DNA of 64,000 nt, from NCBI GenBank assembly GCA_008638375.1, contig CM018041.1:9076627-9140626 (forward strand), in the 5' to 3' direction. The position numbers were made by a program, and so were the translations under genes. The stretch's first letter is position 1, and every line of letters begins with the position of its first letter. The DNA comes from Nyssa sinensis (taxonomy: Eukaryota > Streptophyta > Magnoliopsida > Cornales > Nyssaceae). Below the pieces are notes generated by a model. That model searched no databases. It was not told the origin of the DNA and saw nothing but the letters and a program-made list of their open reading frames with translations. Shown here piece after piece: positions 60,855 through 64,000 of this stretch.

Positions 60855-62405
60855 CCGAGTCAGCTCACCGTCGTCTTCCCCATTTCTTCCCCACTGTAAC
60901 CCTAGTTACAGTTTCCCCATTTTTTCTATTTCGAGAATTTTCCCTCAACCGATCCCAACTGTTTTGATGGGAAACCCTTCCTAAAACATCACTAAACAAC
61001 TTGGCATTCGTTTGAGAGTTCGAATCGAACTCATTTGCTCGGTTAAAGGGGCGATAATCCTGACTGTAAGTGGCTCGTTCATGCTCATTTCTTCACCATT
61101 TTTAGTGAGGTTGGGCTTATTTTGATCCCCTCTTCATGAGGATTCAAATCCCATTCATGTATGTTGGTTTACATGCGAGTTTAAAGGTTTGGGTTGTAAA
61201 CCCGTAACCTGCAAGTTCATGTTTGGAGGTCTTTCTTTGGGATTCGTGGTCGCGTATTAAGGTTTTTGGCATGCTATAAGGGTCTAGTTTAGGTTTTGAT
61301 AAACCAAATCTGGTTTGGTGTGACTCAGTTCAGACCTGCTTCAAGCAAGGTCCGTCCATGGCTGCCTTGTGTACGGTTTGTGCTTCCTAGGTTTTCTAGG
61401 TCGAGATTTTCATGCCTAATTCATGTATACACATCCTAATCATCATATATGCTAAATTAAAGGCTTAAAACAGATCCATACATATAAAAATTCTAGAGAG
61501 AGAAATTCAAATGTTTGAGGGTTTACCTTGTTTCAAACTGTTTCTCTCTCCCTTGCTCCTTGCTTCCTACTTCTGAATGTCTCAGAAACTCCTTCAATCT
61601 CTCCCTCACTCTCGGATGGTTGTGTTTTGTGTGTATAAGCACCATGCATTATGTATAAGGAGAAGAAATCATTGAAATTTCTGATTTCCCCTCCCTTTGG
61701 TTTAACCCAATTCAGGTTTCTTCATGAGTGGCCTGAATTGCCACTGTTGGGCAGGCCATGAGTGGCCGGTTGTGTGTGTGTGTGGTGTTTGACTCACATA
61801 TATATATATATATGTATATATACAAAGCTCAACCCAAATACACCTTGGATAATACACATACCTCTCCCACTTTTGTACACTTTGGACAATAGCATGCCCT
61901 ATTATACATACATCTCATACATACTTAATTTGGCATACATGCATGCATTCACATATACATATATATATATTCATGTATAATCATATATATATATATATTT
62001 AAGGTTATAATTATTTATACAATATATATATATATATTTCTATATTTAATTATGTATATTAATTGTTACAATTTATTTCTTATACTTAAAATAATTAATT
62101 ACTTTAAAAATTAATTATTTTCTTAAATGTATTATCTTGTACTAATTTTCGTATTCTCGTAATATTTGTCCAAATTCTCGTACTCGTATCAACAATTGGT
62201 AGTTGACGTGAAAATGTAATTATCATCAAAATCGACATGTTGGTGATTGCAACGAAAGTGATGTATAGTCATCCTGACTTTTCAGGACACTTACTTAAGG
62301 TTCGTGCGTCGGGGTCGACACCGACCTTGTTACTAGAGGTGTTGATTTCCAATTTCAACACAACAGCTTAATAGCCTCTAATTTGGGTCGGGGTATTACA
62401 GTAGT

Positions 62406-63660
62406 AGTCATCAAACTTGATTTATCAACTTGCTAAGTAAAAGTTGTAGTGCAATTTGAATTAGTGACGAAATGGTTAAGAGGTCAAAGTTGGAGTCCAT
62501 TCACTCAAACATCTTGAATTTGATCTTCATGGGTATTACTCACCTGGACTTAATCGATATCTCATACTTGTAACTCGAGCGTAGTTGCAAGTATTTGAAG
62601 AAATAAATAAAGTTCGATCGAAGTAAAATAATCGACATAACAAAATTGATTATATATTGAATTTGATGAGCACAAGTTTCTAATTTGACTCTTTCTAAAT
62701 GCAATTTTTTTCTTGGAGTTACTCATCGCAAGACGTAAATCATATTTTGAAAAACTTGTTTGGGGGGGGGGGGCTTGGAGAGTTGACTCACCAAAAAAAC
62801 GAAAACAATGTACAACGCATCAAATTCTGTACATTGCACGTATTCCTCACCTTGTTATTTTAGTAATGTTATACAAATATAACAATTTTTCTTAATATTT
62901 TTTCACTCCCAAACATAAGGTAATGAAATTCATTATAATAAATGCTTGTGAAATTATTTGCCTGTGTCTAGGAATAAAAAAATGTGTTGAAAAAATTCAT
63001 TATACATAACATTTTCTTATTACTTATCATGCAAACATGAAACAATTGCCAAGTGATTAATGGCGAATGCAGTGGGATTAAGGGGGCCATACCCTTTCCA
63101 AAAATTTAAAATTGTATTTTTTACTACTTAATTTCTTAGATTTTTTTAAACATAAATTAAGACTTGACCTTGTAATTCAAGTCCCACGTTGCCGCGTGCT
63201 GTACACCAAAAAAACTAAACTATTGTCAATGCTATTTGTTTCCAAATTTGAAAGCCCTTGACAATAACATTTCTCTCACACAAACAAGGTGCCTCTCCTA
63301 ATTTGATAAAATTTAAAAGAAAAAAAAATCCCTTAAAATTTTCCCCCAACTTTGAAAAAAAAAATTCCCTCTTGAATTTTTTTCCAAAAGAAATCTATTC
63401 CCCCCACCCTTCAAGAAAATGTACCGAGTGTTTGGAATTCCTGCAGTGCGACCATTGCATACCCAAGCAAAAGGCAGTGAAAGAACCCATTCAGCAAGAA
63501 CCCATCACAGCCTTCGCTCATCCGCTCATGCATCCTGCATGCTCTCTCTATCTCTCTGTGCGCGCGCGCCAGTGCCTGTTACAAGGATTAACGCACTACA
63601 TGAGAAGGTACACCATTTCATCCTTGTGACATGTGACATGCATTTGGAGCCCGCCTCCAA
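62406..63660. other. Intergenic spacer upstream of the DUF7722-type gene
   Basis: No coding region. It contains a G-run of 12 (62,762-62,773) and a segment at about 62,920-63,030 resembling 17,620-17,730, probably copies of one MITE family. Confidence 0.5.
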
Positions 63661-63678
63661 AGGACACCCATTGAGTCC

Positions 63679-63686
63679 ATAAAAGC
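63679..63686 (+). promoter_or_regulatory. TATA-like box of the DUF7722-type gene
   Basis: CATAAAAG about 100 bp upstream of the ATG, followed by an ACA/CCA-rich leader. Confidence 0.4.
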
Positions 63687-63781
63687 CAACCCCAACCCCA
63701 AACCATATGACCACAACACAACACAAACCTAAACAATCAACCGGAAGATTATACTGCGCTAACATAGCGAGTGAGTGAGTG

Positions 63782-64000
63782 ATGGAGAGCAAACAAAGGA
63801 ACAGTGTTAGCTTCTTCCAGATGCCTCTCCACTATCCTAGGTACACCAAGAAGGACTACCAAGACATGCCAGAGTGGAAACTAGACAAGATCCTTGCCGA
63901 ATATGGGTTATCAGCGCACGGCGACTTGGCATATAAGAGAGAGTTTGCAATGGGTGCCTTCCTCTGGCCTAATTTTGTAGAAATCCTCCCACGCGATCCC
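63782..64000 (+). CDS. DUF7722-type small plant protein (3' end beyond window)
   Basis: The frame opens with ATG at 63,782 and stays open for 73 codons to the window edge. The body carries the conserved block MPLHYPRYTKKDYQDMPEWK, then LDKILAEYGL, and GDLAYKREFAMGAFLWP. This is the signature of a short plant-specific family of unknown function (DUF7722). Members I recall are about 80-110 residues and often end soon after AFLWP, so most of the protein is probably seen. The last residues here (NFVEILPRDP) are less conserved. An intron could begin near the edge. A TATA-like box and an ACA-rich leader lie upstream. No function can be assigned. Confidence 0.8.
   Translation, partial: MESKQRNSVSFFQMPLHYPRYTKKDYQDMPEWKLDKILAEYGLSAHGDLAYKREFAMGAFLWPNFVEILPRDP

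Larger units (their letters stand above)
58092..62400 (+). mobile_element. 4.3-kb LTR-type element: large solo LTR or non-autonomous derivative
   Basis: Begins TGTCACGACCCGAAACCC and ends GGGTCGGGGTATTACA, i.e. TG...CA with partly complementary termini. It is flanked by the perfect 5-bp duplication GTAGT at 58,087-58,091 and 62,401-62,405. That is the signature of LTR-retrotransposon integration. No second copy of the termini occurs inside, and there is no gag, RT or integrase. The whole 4,309 bp therefore behaves as one LTR (solo) or a gutted element. Such size is known for Tat/Ogre-lineage Ty3 LTRs, an assignment I cannot confirm. Inside, a plus-strand TATA-like TTTTTAAAAGG (60,844-60,854) is followed by a pyrimidine-rich leader and a donor-like CTGACTGTAAGT near 61,065. 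The intact duplication suggests a fairly recent insertion. Confidence 0.7.

Overview
This is nuclear genomic DNA from a flowering plant, most likely a dicot. The support is AT-rich DNA with large spacers, GT-AG introns up to 5.7 kb, and genes whose exon structure and protein motifs match known plant families. Species cannot be named from the sequence alone. There are no rRNA genes, CRISPR arrays or bacterial operons. I assembled six protein-coding genes by joining exons by hand with phase checks.

Layout. Position 30-1151 (-) is an ATL-type RING-H2 membrane ubiquitin ligase. 1.2-9.9 kb is spacer holding an AT-rich fold-back element, a decayed LINE (about 6.0-7.1 kb) and a Copia-like LTR remnant. 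9.94-11.86 kb (-) is a four-exon GDP-mannose pyrophosphorylase, probably with a 5'UTR intron reaching a TATA box near 14.0 kb. 14-25 kb is gene-free spacer. 25.28-31.84 kb (+) is a two-exon eIF3 subunit g gene, whose intron carries LTR and LINE debris. 32.6-35.5 kb (-) is a WAKL20-like receptor kinase. 35.6-43.1 kb is spacer with a 47-bp alternating minisatellite, a Stowaway MITE, a hairpin MITE and a 508-bp insert between 14-bp direct repeats. 43.12-52.98 kb (-) is an eleven-exon RCC1-repeat (UVR8-like) gene with a one-base frameshift in exon 5 and a LINE in intron 7. 53-58 kb is spacer, with an ACGT-element cluster upstream of the RCC1 gene. 58,092-62,400 is a 4.3-kb element with TG/CA ends and a perfect 5-bp target duplication. 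63,782 to the window end (+) starts a small DUF7722-type gene.

The genes are ordinary, unlinked housekeeping or signalling genes: ubiquitination, sugar-nucleotide and ascorbate supply, translation initiation, and cell-wall sensing. They do not form a pathway cluster. The least explained object is the 58-62 kb element. It looks like a very large solo LTR or a non-autonomous LTR derivative. It contains two tandem tRNA-like (A-box/B-box) modules and an opposite-strand, exon-like ORF of unknown identity. The other point worth testing is whether the RCC1 frameshift is real.
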